A stretch of DNA of 64,000 nt from Acinetobacter sp. NCu2D-2 (GTDB taxonomy: Bacteria > Pseudomonadota > Gammaproteobacteria > Pseudomonadales > Moraxellaceae): assembly GCF_001647675.1 (NCBI RefSeq), contig NZ_CP015594.1, positions 496,001 to 560,000 on the forward strand, given 5' to 3'. Positions 57,487-64,000 of this stretch are shown in pieces (position 1 is the first letter of the stretch; every line of letters starts with the position of its first letter). The notes below the pieces were generated by a model. That model made no database searches. It saw only the letters and a list, made by a program, of their open reading frames with translations, and was not told the DNA's origin. A program made the translations under genes and the position numbers.

Positions 57487-58914
57487 ATGAATACGAATCA
57501 CGGTTCAGAAGACGCACAATCGTCGCCACATGAGCTTCAACGTAAGCTTTCAAATCGACATCTACAATTGATCGCAATTGGTGGTGCTATTGGCACAGGG
57601 CTGTTTATGGGATCGGGTAAAACTATTTCCTTAGCAGGTCCGTCCATTCTATTTATTTATATGATTATTGGAGCAATGTTCTTCTTCCTAATGCGCGCAT
57701 TGGGTGAGGTGTTGCTTTCTAATCTTCAATATAAATCTTTTATTGATATGGCACATGATTTGATCGGACCTGGTGCTGGTTACTATATTGGCTGGTCCTA
57801 TTGGTTAGGCTGGGTCTTGGTCGGTATTGCAGATTTGGCCGCCATTATTAATTACTTGGGTTTTTGGCTGCCGGAGGGTGTGATGTTTACGCCGATGGGG
57901 CAAGCACTGATTAGTGCGGGCTGTGTGCTGTTAGTCTTGGCAATTAATTTGGTCACGGTGAAGCTTTTTGGTGAGATTGAATTTTGGTTCGCTTTAATCA
58001 AGATTTTAGCCATTATTGGTTTGATTCTAATTGGTGGCTATATGGTGTTTACCCACTTCCAAGCGCCTACAGGCTCCGTGGCAAGTTTTAGTCATGTCTG
58101 GTCTAATGGAGGAATGTTCCCGAAAGGTACAACAGGCTTCTTGGCAGGTTTCCAAATTGCAATGTTTGCTTTTGTCGGTGTTGAGCTATTAGGAACAATG
58201 GCAGCAGAAACCAAAGATCCTGAAAAGAATCTGCCTAAAGCGGTGAATGCGATTCCAACCCGTATTATTCTGTTTTATGTTCTTTCGCTGTTTATCATTA
58301 TGTCGGTAACGCCATGGAATCAAATTCCAGCCGATCAAAGTCCTTTTGTGAGTTTATTCGTGCATGCCGGGATTGGTGGCGCGGCAGTGATTATGAATTT
58401 GGTGGTGTTGTCATCAGTGATGTCTTCGATGAATAGTGGGGTATTCTCGACCAGTCGTATGCTGTTTGGTTTGGCGCGTGATGGGCAAGCTCCACAAGCA
58501 TTGGCAGAACTGTCAAAACGTGCAGTTCCTGCAAAAGGTCTATTTTTCTCATGTGCCTTTATTATGATTGGTGCAGCATTTCAGTATTTTGTACCGAATA
58601 CCATTGAAGCCTTTACCTTAGCAAGCTCGCTTTGTGTAATTCTCTTTATCACCATTTGGGGCATTATCATGGTGTGCTACATTCGCTATCTCAAGTTACA
58701 GCCACAAAAACATCAGGCATCAACTTTTAAAATGCCAGGCGGTGTATGGATGTCCTATATTGTGCTTGTATTCTTACTCTTCGCTTTGGTAATTTTGAGT
58801 CTTGAGCCAGATACTTTGAAAGCCTTAATGATTAGTCCAATATGGTTGGTCATACTGGCAGTGACCTATCGTGTGCTTTACAAACCGCGGATGCGAAAAC
58901 GATTACCTAAATAA
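57487..58914 (+). CDS. cycA: Amino-acid permease (CycA-like D-alanine/D-serine/glycine type)
   Basis: A 475-residue APC-superfamily transporter with 12 membrane helices. SNRHLQLIAIGGAIGTGLFMG at the start and FVGVELLGTMAAETKDPEKN in the middle are typical of the AAT family that includes CycA. Its position at the end of the dad run supports alanine or D-alanine uptake. It lies 167 nt after the ridA-like gene with no terminator between. Confidence 0.83.
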   Translation: MNTNHGSEDAQSSPHELQRKLSNRHLQLIAIGGAIGTGLFMGSGKTISLAGPSILFIYMIIGAMFFFLMRALGEVLLSNLQYKSFIDMAHDLIGPGAGYYIGWSYWLGWVLVGIADLAAIINYLGFWLPEGVMFTPMGQALISAGCVLLVLAINLVTVKLFGEIEFWFALIKILAIIGLILIGGYMVFTHFQAPTGSVASFSHVWSNGGMFPKGTTGFLAGFQIAMFAFVGVELLGTMAAETKDPEKNLPKAVNAIPTRIILFYVLSLFIIMSVTPWNQIPADQSPFVSLFVHAGIGGAAVIMNLVVLSSVMSSMNSGVFSTSRMLFGLARDGQAPQALAELSKRAVPAKGLFFSCAFIMIGAAFQYFVPNTIEAFTLASSLCVILFITIWGIIMVCYIRYLKLQPQKHQASTFKMPGGVWMSYIVLVFLLFALVILSLEPDTLKALMISPIWLVILAVTYRVLYKPRMRKRLPK

Positions 58915-58921
58915 AAACCAT

Positions 58922-58951
58922 AAAAAAATCCCCGAATTGATCGGGGATTTT
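58922..58951. terminator. Bidirectional terminator between cycA and hemJ
   Basis: AAAAAATCCCCGA / TCGGGGATTTTT hairpin between convergent genes. Confidence 0.85.
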
Positions 58952-58965
58952 TATTTTGCTGAGTG

Positions 58966-59418
58966 TTAGAAGGTCGGTTTAACCACCACTAAAATAACCA
59001 CAGCAAATAAAATTAAGGTTGGCATCTCATTAAAATAACGCCAAAACTTATGGGACTTGTAATGTGCATTTTCCATGAGCTTTTTACGGAAATAGCCACA
59101 CACCAAATGATAAATGACCAATAAACCGACTAAACCAACTTTGAGATAAAACCACACCGCTTCATGATAATGTCGCGTTGCATCACCCCAGTCGACCAAG
59201 AAGTGTGCGGTGATCAGTGTTGCCACCATCGCCGGCCACATAATGCCACGATAAAGTTTACGCTCCATAATTTGGAAGCGTTCGTGACTCACTTGGTCTT
59301 CACTCATGGCGTGATAGACATATAGCCGTGGCAGATAGAACAACGCAGCGAACCAACAGACTACAGCAATAATATGTAATGCTTTTACCCAAAGGAAAGC
59401 ATCAGAAGGAGCATCCAT
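58966..59418 (-). CDS. hemJ: Protoporphyrinogen oxidase HemJ
   Basis: A 150-residue membrane protein with four helices of the HemJ family, which oxidises protoporphyrinogen IX to protoporphyrin IX in bacteria without HemG or HemY. FLWVKALHIIAVVCWFAALFYLPRL (His15) and GIMWPAMVATLITAHFL are the family marks. It starts 23 nt after fabB on the same strand and may be co-transcribed. AGGGTGAC precedes the ATG. Confidence 0.9.
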   Translation of the reverse strand: MDAPSDAFLWVKALHIIAVVCWFAALFYLPRLYVYHAMSEDQVSHERFQIMERKLYRGIMWPAMVATLITAHFLVDWGDATRHYHEAVWFYLKVGLVGLLVIYHLVCGYFRKKLMENAHYKSHKFWRYFNEMPTLILFAVVILVVVKPTF

Positions 59419-59441
59419 GAAGTCACCCTAAAATGGGCGGC

Positions 59442-60671
59442 TTAGCCTTCCCATTTTTTAAAGATGAGACATGCATTTACGCCGCCAAAACCGAAACTGT
59501 TACTCATTACAGTATTCAATTTTGCATCACGTTTTTCAAGCACGATATCAAATGGTTTTGCGCCTTCATCAAGTTCAGTGACGTTGATGTTCGGTGCGAT
59601 AAAGTCATTTTGCATCATCAGTACAGAATAAATCGCTTCTTGAACACCTGCTGCACCTAAGCTATGACCAGTCATAGATTTAGTTGAGCTTAATGCAGGT
59701 ACTAGACCTTCACCGAATGCACGTTCCATGGCTTTAAGTTCAGTCACGTCACCCGCAGGAGTAGAAGTACCATGCGTATTGACGTAGTCGATTGACTCTA
59801 CACCATGTTGTTTTGCCTCATCTAATGCCATCAAGATACAACGTGTTGCACCTTCACCCGATGGCGCAACCATGTCAGCACCATCAGAGTTCGCTGCATA
59901 AGCAACCACTTCAGCTAAAATGTTTGCACCACGTGCTTGTGCATGCTCAAGTGATTCAAGTACGACAAAACCACCACCGCCAGCAATCACAAAACCATCG
60001 CGGTCTGCAGAATATGGGCGAGATGCTGTTTCAGGCGTGTCATTGTATTTAGAGCTTAATGCACCCATGGCATCAAACAGTAAACTTTGTGACCAGTGAT
60101 CTTCCTCACCACCACCGGCAAGCATTAAATCTTGTTTACCCAATTGAATCAGGTTGTATGCATAACCAATAGCATCAGCAGAAGTTGCACATGCGCTGGT
60201 AATTGAGTGTGCAACACCTTGAAGTTTTAATGCCACACCCACATTTGCTGTAATGGTATTTGACATATTACGTGGCACGTAGAATGGACCGATCTTACGT
60301 GCGCCTTTTTCTTCGAGGAGCTTAGCAACTTCTGCAACAGATGCAGTAGAGTTACCGCCTGAACCACCCGCGATACCATAACGTGGATTACCACCAAGTT
60401 GTTCAGGTGTTAGACCTGCGTGTTCGACTGCAGCCATAGCCGCATTGTACGCATACATCGCACACACGCCCATAAAGCGTTTTGCACGGCGGTCGATGTT
60501 GTCAAAATCTTGAACTGCAGCAGCGCTGACATGACTTTTGAAATTTAATTCTTGATAGACAGGATTTAAACGTGTGCCTGAAATCCCGTTTTGTAAAGAA
60601 TGGGTCACATCTTCTAATGTATTACCAATACATGAGTTGATACCCATGCCAGTGATGACAACACGTTTCAT
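59442..60671 (-). CDS. fabB: Beta-ketoacyl-ACP synthase I FabB
   Basis: A condensing enzyme of fatty-acid elongation, needed for unsaturated fatty acids in many gammaproteobacteria. The active Cys161 is in TSACATSADAIG, with His300 (NTHGTSTPAGD) and His336 (TGHSLGAAG). RVVITGMGINSCIGNT at the start and a 409-residue length favour FabB over FabF. AAGGA lies upstream of the ATG. The rest of the fab genes are 6 kb away. Confidence 0.92.
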   Translation of the reverse strand: MKRVVITGMGINSCIGNTLEDVTHSLQNGISGTRLNPVYQELNFKSHVSAAAVQDFDNIDRRAKRFMGVCAMYAYNAAMAAVEHAGLTPEQLGGNPRYGIAGGSGGNSTASVAEVAKLLEEKGARKIGPFYVPRNMSNTITANVGVALKLQGVAHSITSACATSADAIGYAYNLIQLGKQDLMLAGGGEEDHWSQSLLFDAMGALSSKYNDTPETASRPYSADRDGFVIAGGGGFVVLESLEHAQARGANILAEVVAYAANSDGADMVAPSGEGATRCILMALDEAKQHGVESIDYVNTHGTSTPAGDVTELKAMERAFGEGLVPALSSTKSMTGHSLGAAGVQEAIYSVLMMQNDFIAPNINVTELDEGAKPFDIVLEKRDAKLNTVMSNSFGFGGVNACLIFKKWEG

Positions 60672-60709
60672 CTACAGATCCTTATAGTTTATCTCTGTGG
60701 TCAGGGGAG

Positions 60710-60739
60710 ATATTTATTGTCAAAAGGACAAATAAATAT
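60710..60739. promoter_or_regulatory. Inverted repeat upstream of fabB
   Basis: ATATTTATTGTC (60710-60721) and GACAAATAAATAT (60727-60739) are complementary with one extra base, separated by 5 nt. It could be an operator for a fatty-acid regulator or a leader hairpin; nothing distinguishes these. Confidence 0.4.
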
Positions 60740-60946
60740 GTGGCTGACGCTCGTTTTACGATGACGAACATCATAACAGAAAGATTTTTCAAATCTTATG
60801 GCAAATGTTATGCCGAGTGAGTCCGAATGTCTGTTAATGCTTCTTGTACTCAGGCTTTACTAAATGAAACACAATAATATTGAGTTAAATGCTGACTACA
60901 CCTAGTATTTATACGAATTACAAGTAAGAACATACCGAGGTAATGA

Positions 60947-62392
60947 ATGGCAAATACCAATAATAAACAAGCAAATGGTTTTCTTTCGAGTGCCTTTGGA
61001 GTGGCGAAAAAGTTCAGTGGAACTGGATTGGAGCTTGCAAATCACGTCGCGCCTGACTCAGTGGCGAAAGTCACACAGGCATTTAATATTAATGATGCGC
61101 TAGAAGGTGCAGCCAAACAAAAGAGTCCATTTGAAGCCAAAAAATACAATGATCCACAGCAAATGTTAAAAGAGCATTTGCCAAGTGTGTCAAGGCAGTT
61201 ATTGGGTCGCCATTACAATAAACTAAATAATGTTGCGCATTTCGTTTCACCACAGCTGAGTGATAAGGTCACGGACTACTTCTTTGAACATCTAAATGAT
61301 TTTACCAATCAGATGAGTTCAGTCGATGCGATTTTAGATGAAGCAGGGGTGCGTGATTTAGAGGAATTAACGCAAGATGTAGATCGTTCTAAACGTATTG
61401 CTCAGGCCTTGAGTGAGCAAAATAAATGGATTGCCACGATTCAAGGTGCAATTACCAGTGTGACAGGTATTGTCGGTACAGCGGTTGATATTCCTGCTTC
61501 TTTGGTTTTGGCATTGCGTACCATTTATCAAGTAGGGCGTTCATATGGTTTTGATTTAAGCAAAACAGAAGATCAGGAAATCATCCAATATATTTTTAAG
61601 CAAATTGACTTGAGTTTAATTGCTGAAAAACAAGCGGTGCTTTTGGGCATTAAAGCTTTGGGCAGTACTTTAAAAACCCATGATCTGACTCAACTGCAAA
61701 ATATGCTCGGTTCAAGTAATGATACTGAGAGTATCAAGAACTTTATTTCGTCTTTAAATCTTCAAGAAAAATGGCAATGGCTTAACCAAGTACCAAAACT
61801 GTCTTTACTCGATCAGCTGAGTAAGCTTGCTCCGATTGCCAGTGCAGGGGTGGGCGTGGTGTACAGTCGCCGTTTTGTTGAAGAAGTGAATACCAAGGCA
61901 CAAGAGGTATTCTCTCATGCACGTCAGTACTTTATTCAGCATCGTGACAGTTCGTTATCCACGCTTGCTGCCTATGAAAAATCGGTAGAGCAGCTTTTAC
62001 AGGCAACCCCTAAACTTCTAGATAGTCTTAAATCTGAGCAGCAAGAATTAAGTGAGCCAATTCTAGATCAAGACATTGAAATCAAAGGCAATGAAACGAT
62101 TAGCCAAGTGAAATTGGTTAAAAAGACTGATAGCAAGGAACGTGAACAAACTGAGTCTAAAGAAGAAAAAGTAGGCGAGGGTTTGGATGCCTTAGTTGAA
62201 AAGCATGTTGAGCCAGTTGCGGAAAAACAAGTACAACAGCCAGCATTGTCGAGTGAGCCTGATGAGCTTCAAGCTGAAGAGGATTTAGTGGAAGATGAGC
62301 TAGATACTGAACACGTTTCAGATTCATCTATACAGGCCCAAGAGACTGATTCTGCTAAACCCAAAAAAGCAAAAGCATCAGACACAAAATAA
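60947..62392 (+). CDS. EcsC-family protein
   Basis: A 481-residue protein. Residues about 110-330 are an EcsC-like domain (TSVTGIVGTAVDIPASLVLA, QVGRSYGFDLSKTEDQ, IASAGVGVVYSRRFVEEVN) with two amphipathic or membrane-dipping helices. The C-terminal 130 residues are an acidic, Glu/Ser-rich disordered tail ending in Lys-rich KPKKAKASDTK. EcsC family function is unknown. A terminator separates it from the rpsL operon. Confidence 0.82.
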   Translation: MANTNNKQANGFLSSAFGVAKKFSGTGLELANHVAPDSVAKVTQAFNINDALEGAAKQKSPFEAKKYNDPQQMLKEHLPSVSRQLLGRHYNKLNNVAHFVSPQLSDKVTDYFFEHLNDFTNQMSSVDAILDEAGVRDLEELTQDVDRSKRIAQALSEQNKWIATIQGAITSVTGIVGTAVDIPASLVLALRTIYQVGRSYGFDLSKTEDQEIIQYIFKQIDLSLIAEKQAVLLGIKALGSTLKTHDLTQLQNMLGSSNDTESIKNFISSLNLQEKWQWLNQVPKLSLLDQLSKLAPIASAGVGVVYSRRFVEEVNTKAQEVFSHARQYFIQHRDSSLSTLAAYEKSVEQLLQATPKLLDSLKSEQQELSEPILDQDIEIKGNETISQVKLVKKTDSKEREQTESKEEKVGEGLDALVEKHVEPVAEKQVQQPALSSEPDELQAEEDLVEDELDTEHVSDSSIQAQETDSAKPKKAKASDTK

Positions 62393-62421
62393 ATCTGAGA
62401 AGATGTTACAAAAGATAAGTC

Positions 62422-62455
62422 AAAAAACACCTCATCGCCGTATGGGGTGTTTTTA
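62422..62455 (+). terminator. Terminator after the EcsC gene
   Basis: AACACCTCAT / ATGGGGTGTT stem (with a G-T pair) around CGCCGT, then a T-run. Confidence 0.85.
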
Positions 62456-62505
62456 ATCAAGCACTTAATCGCGCTAGTAAAACACAGATACTCGGCGTGA
62501 TTATG

Positions 62506-62534
62506 TTGACCAATTTTGCATCTTGACATACAAT
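62506..62534 (+). promoter_or_regulatory. Promoter of the rpsL-rpsG-fusA operon
   Basis: A -35 box TTGACC (62506-62511), a 17-bp spacer and a -10 box TACAAT (62529-62534) give a good sigma-70 promoter 59 nt before rpsL, just after the EcsC-gene terminator. Confidence 0.7.
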
Positions 62535-62592
62535 TGCATGCCCTCAAAAAGTAGTATTTTTTTGGGCTTTTTATTAACGGGAGAATTGCCAC

Positions 62593-62967
62593 ATGGCAAC
62601 AACAAATCAGTTGATCCGTAAGGGTCGTACGACTTTAGTTGAAAAATCTAAAGTTCCTGCGTTGAAGGCTTGTCCACAACGTCGTGGTGTTTGTACACGT
62701 GTTTACACAACTACACCTAAAAAACCTAACTCAGCAATGCGTAAAGTTTGCCGTGTTCGCTTAACTTCTGGTTTTGAAGTATCAAGCTACATCGGTGGTG
62801 AAGGCCATAACCTACAAGAGCACAGTGTTGTTCTTATCCGTGGTGGTCGTGTTAAAGATTTACCAGGTGTACGTTACCATACCGTTCGTGGTTCTTTAGA
62901 CTGTGCTGGTGTTAAAGATCGTAACCAGTCTCGTTCTAAATACGGTACTAAACGTCCTAAGAAATAA
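62593..62967 (+). CDS. rpsL: 30S ribosomal protein S12
   Basis: A 124-residue decoding-centre protein. [36 protein letters not shown] and [13 protein letters not shown] are invariant. Lys at the PKKPNS site is the wild-type streptomycin-sensitive form. GGGAG precedes the ATG. Confidence 0.98.
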   Translation: MATTNQLIRKGRTTLVEKSKVPALKACPQRRGVCTRVYTTTPKKPNSAMRKVCRVRLTSGFEVSSYIGGEGHNLQEHSVVLIRGGRVKDLPGVRYHTVRGSLDCAGVKDRNQSRSKYGTKRPKK

Positions 62968-63148
62968 TTGATCTTTCGAGATTAATTTCTTAGTTCGTAG
63001 AACTGCAATCCTTTATCGTCTCGCTTGTCTGATTTCTGCATTTATTTTGTGAAATTCAAGCGACGTGTAGTAAGGCCAGCGAATGTACATGACACTTTGT
63101 ACTCATGCTGGATAAACCTGAAGTGTCATATTTATAGGTAGTTTTAAA

Positions 63149-63619
63149 ATGCCAAGACGTCGCGTAGTCGCTGCTCGTGAAATCCTTCCGGATCCTAAGT
63201 TCAGCAGCCAAACAATCGCTAAATTCATGAACCACGTAATGCAAGATGGTAAAAAATCTATTGCTGAAAGTATCGTTTACGGTGCTTTGGACCGCGTTCA
63301 AGAAAAATCTAAAGTAGACCCAGTTGAATTTTTTGAGGCTACTCTTGAAAAAGTTCGTCCAATGGTCGAAGTAAAGGCACGCCGTGTTGGTGGTGCTACA
63401 TACCAGGTACCTATGGAAGTACGCCCATCCCGTCGTACTGCCCTAGCTATGCGTTGGTTAGTAGATGCTGCTGCTAAGCGTTCTGAAAAAACTATGGCTT
63501 TACGTCTTGCTGGCGAGTTGCTTGATGCAGCTGAAGGTAAAGGCGCAGCGGTTAAAAAACGTGAAGATGTGCACCGTATGGCTGAAGCCAACAAAGCCTT
63601 CTCTCACTACCGTTTCTAA
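63149..63619 (+). CDS. rpsG: 30S ribosomal protein S7
   Basis: A 156-residue 16S rRNA-binding protein starting [17 protein letters not shown] with [16 protein letters not shown]. It lies 181 nt after rpsL; in E. coli S7 binds this intercistronic RNA for feedback control, but the spacer here is different in sequence and control is not shown. Confidence 0.98.
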   Translation: MPRRRVVAAREILPDPKFSSQTIAKFMNHVMQDGKKSIAESIVYGALDRVQEKSKVDPVEFFEATLEKVRPMVEVKARRVGGATYQVPMEVRPSRRTALAMRWLVDAAAKRSEKTMALRLAGELLDAAEGKGAAVKKREDVHRMAEANKAFSHYRF

Positions 63620-63624
63620 GCACA

Positions 63625-63720
63625 TAAAACAGGCCCTTATCAGGACGGTGATGATATGGGTTTCATCCAATCGTCATCAAAACGCTTTAAGTTGCTAGCA
63701 ACTTAAAGCGTCCTGTTTTA
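63625..63720 (+). promoter_or_regulatory. Structured RNA spacer between rpsG and fusA
   Basis: Contains a perfect 30-bp palindrome (63682-63711, centre GCTAGC), an inner TGATGA/TCATCA stem, and outer arms TAAAACAGG (63625-63633) and CCTGTTTTA (63712-63720). The segment CAGGACG (63641-63647) can pair with CGTCCTG (63709-63715) instead, so two exclusive folds are possible. No terminator T-run follows. Confidence 0.65.
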
Positions 63721-63749
63721 AACAACAAAATTTAGGAATGCTAGAAATC

Positions 63750-64000
63750 ATGGCACGTCAAACCCCAATTTCTCGTTACCGTAACATCGGTATTTCCGCG
63801 CACATCGATGCTGGTAAAACAACGACTTCTGAACGTATTTTGTTCTACACAGGTGAGAGCCATAAACTAGGTGAAACTCACGAAGGTTCAGCAACAACTG
63901 ACTGGATGGAACAAGAGCAAGAACGTGGTATTACCATTACTTCAGCAGCAGTAACATGCTTCTGGAAAGGTATGGCTAACCAGTTCGACCAACACCGTAT
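63750..64000 (+). CDS. fusA: Elongation factor G, 5' part
   Basis: The frame [20 protein letters not shown] continues with the GTPase P-loop [15 protein letters not shown] and [14 protein letters not shown] (switch II region) to the window edge, so only the first 83 codons are seen. It is the third gene of the str operon. An in-frame ATG at 63738 is nearer to AGGA, but EF-G starts at the MARQTP position. Confidence 0.95.
   Translation, partial: MARQTPISRYRNIGISAHIDAGKTTTSERILFYTGESHKLGETHEGSATTDWMEQEQERGITITSAAVTCFWKGMANQFDQHR

Noticed and set aside
62523..62528. TTGACA as the -35 box of rpsL
   Set aside because: The best -10 for it would be 23 bp away. The overlapping TTGACC/TACAAT pair has a 17-bp spacer.

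Overview
The window reads as chromosome of an Acinetobacter species (gammaproteobacterium, AT-rich). The basis is gene content and local order: a complete filA-F cluster, hemJ beside fabB, dadR/dadA/dadX/ridA with a D-alanine-type permease, smc-zipA-ligA, rluB-scpB-scpA, and the start of the rpsL-rpsG-fusA operon at the right edge. Species cannot be fixed from the window.

Layout. 1-8.5 kb: filA-filF, an envelope operon with a secreted protein, a C39 peptidase, two outer-membrane barrels and a lipoprotein. 8.5-17.8 kb: housekeeping and metabolic genes (two Nudix hydrolases, gamma-carbonic anhydrase, tsaB, uppP, rsmJ, fghA) with three membrane proteins (C13-type protease, DUF898, M48 protease). 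17.9-20.8 kb: rpe, a 655-bp gene-free stretch, then a guanidine-II riboswitch and gdx, ogt and a NERD protein. 20.8-27 kb (minus): dusC, a five-gene type IV pilin/minor-pilin operon ending in a 911-residue PilX-like protein, and a 113-bp MITE upstream of it. 27-34 kb: ccsA-like gene, ffh, two RBBP9-type hydrolases, coaX, birA, a TauE exporter and a GntR regulator. 34-42.7 kb: smc, zipA, ligA, rlmF, bacterioferritin. 42.77-45.26 kb: a complete IS66 element that has cut the end of a membrane-protein gene. 45.8-50 kb (minus): rluB, scpB, scpA, a YciO protein, epmC. 50-53.2 kb: yceD, rpmF, fabD, fabG, acpP. 53.3-59 kb: a BON-LysM protein and the alanine catabolic dad locus. 59-60.7 kb (minus): fabB-hemJ. 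60.9-64 kb: an EcsC protein, rpsL, rpsG and the 5' end of fusA.

How genes work together. Smc (34 kb) and its partners ScpA/ScpB (47 kb) form one condensin complex, and both lie in this window. fabD, fabG, acpP and fabB supply fatty-acid elongation. dadA, dadX, ridA and the permease form an alanine-degradation unit under a divergent Lrp-type regulator, with three matching 14-bp operator-like sites between them. The guanidine riboswitch drives a guanidinium exporter.

The most unusual items are: (i) the pilin operon, whose FimT-like gene is out of frame at a C9/G9 homopolymer and whose last gene is a pilin stalk fused to a predicted beta-helix; (ii) five DnaA-box-like 9-mers spaced exactly 12 bp apart after rpe; (iii) the IS66 insertion that re-codes a C-terminus; (iv) a duplicated ribosome-binding site and start codon in a DUF2218 gene; and (v) two proteins that have lost a key residue, a RBBP9 hydrolase without its nucleophile and a bacterioferritin without its heme methionine. 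I saw no tRNA or rRNA genes, CRISPR array or prophage.
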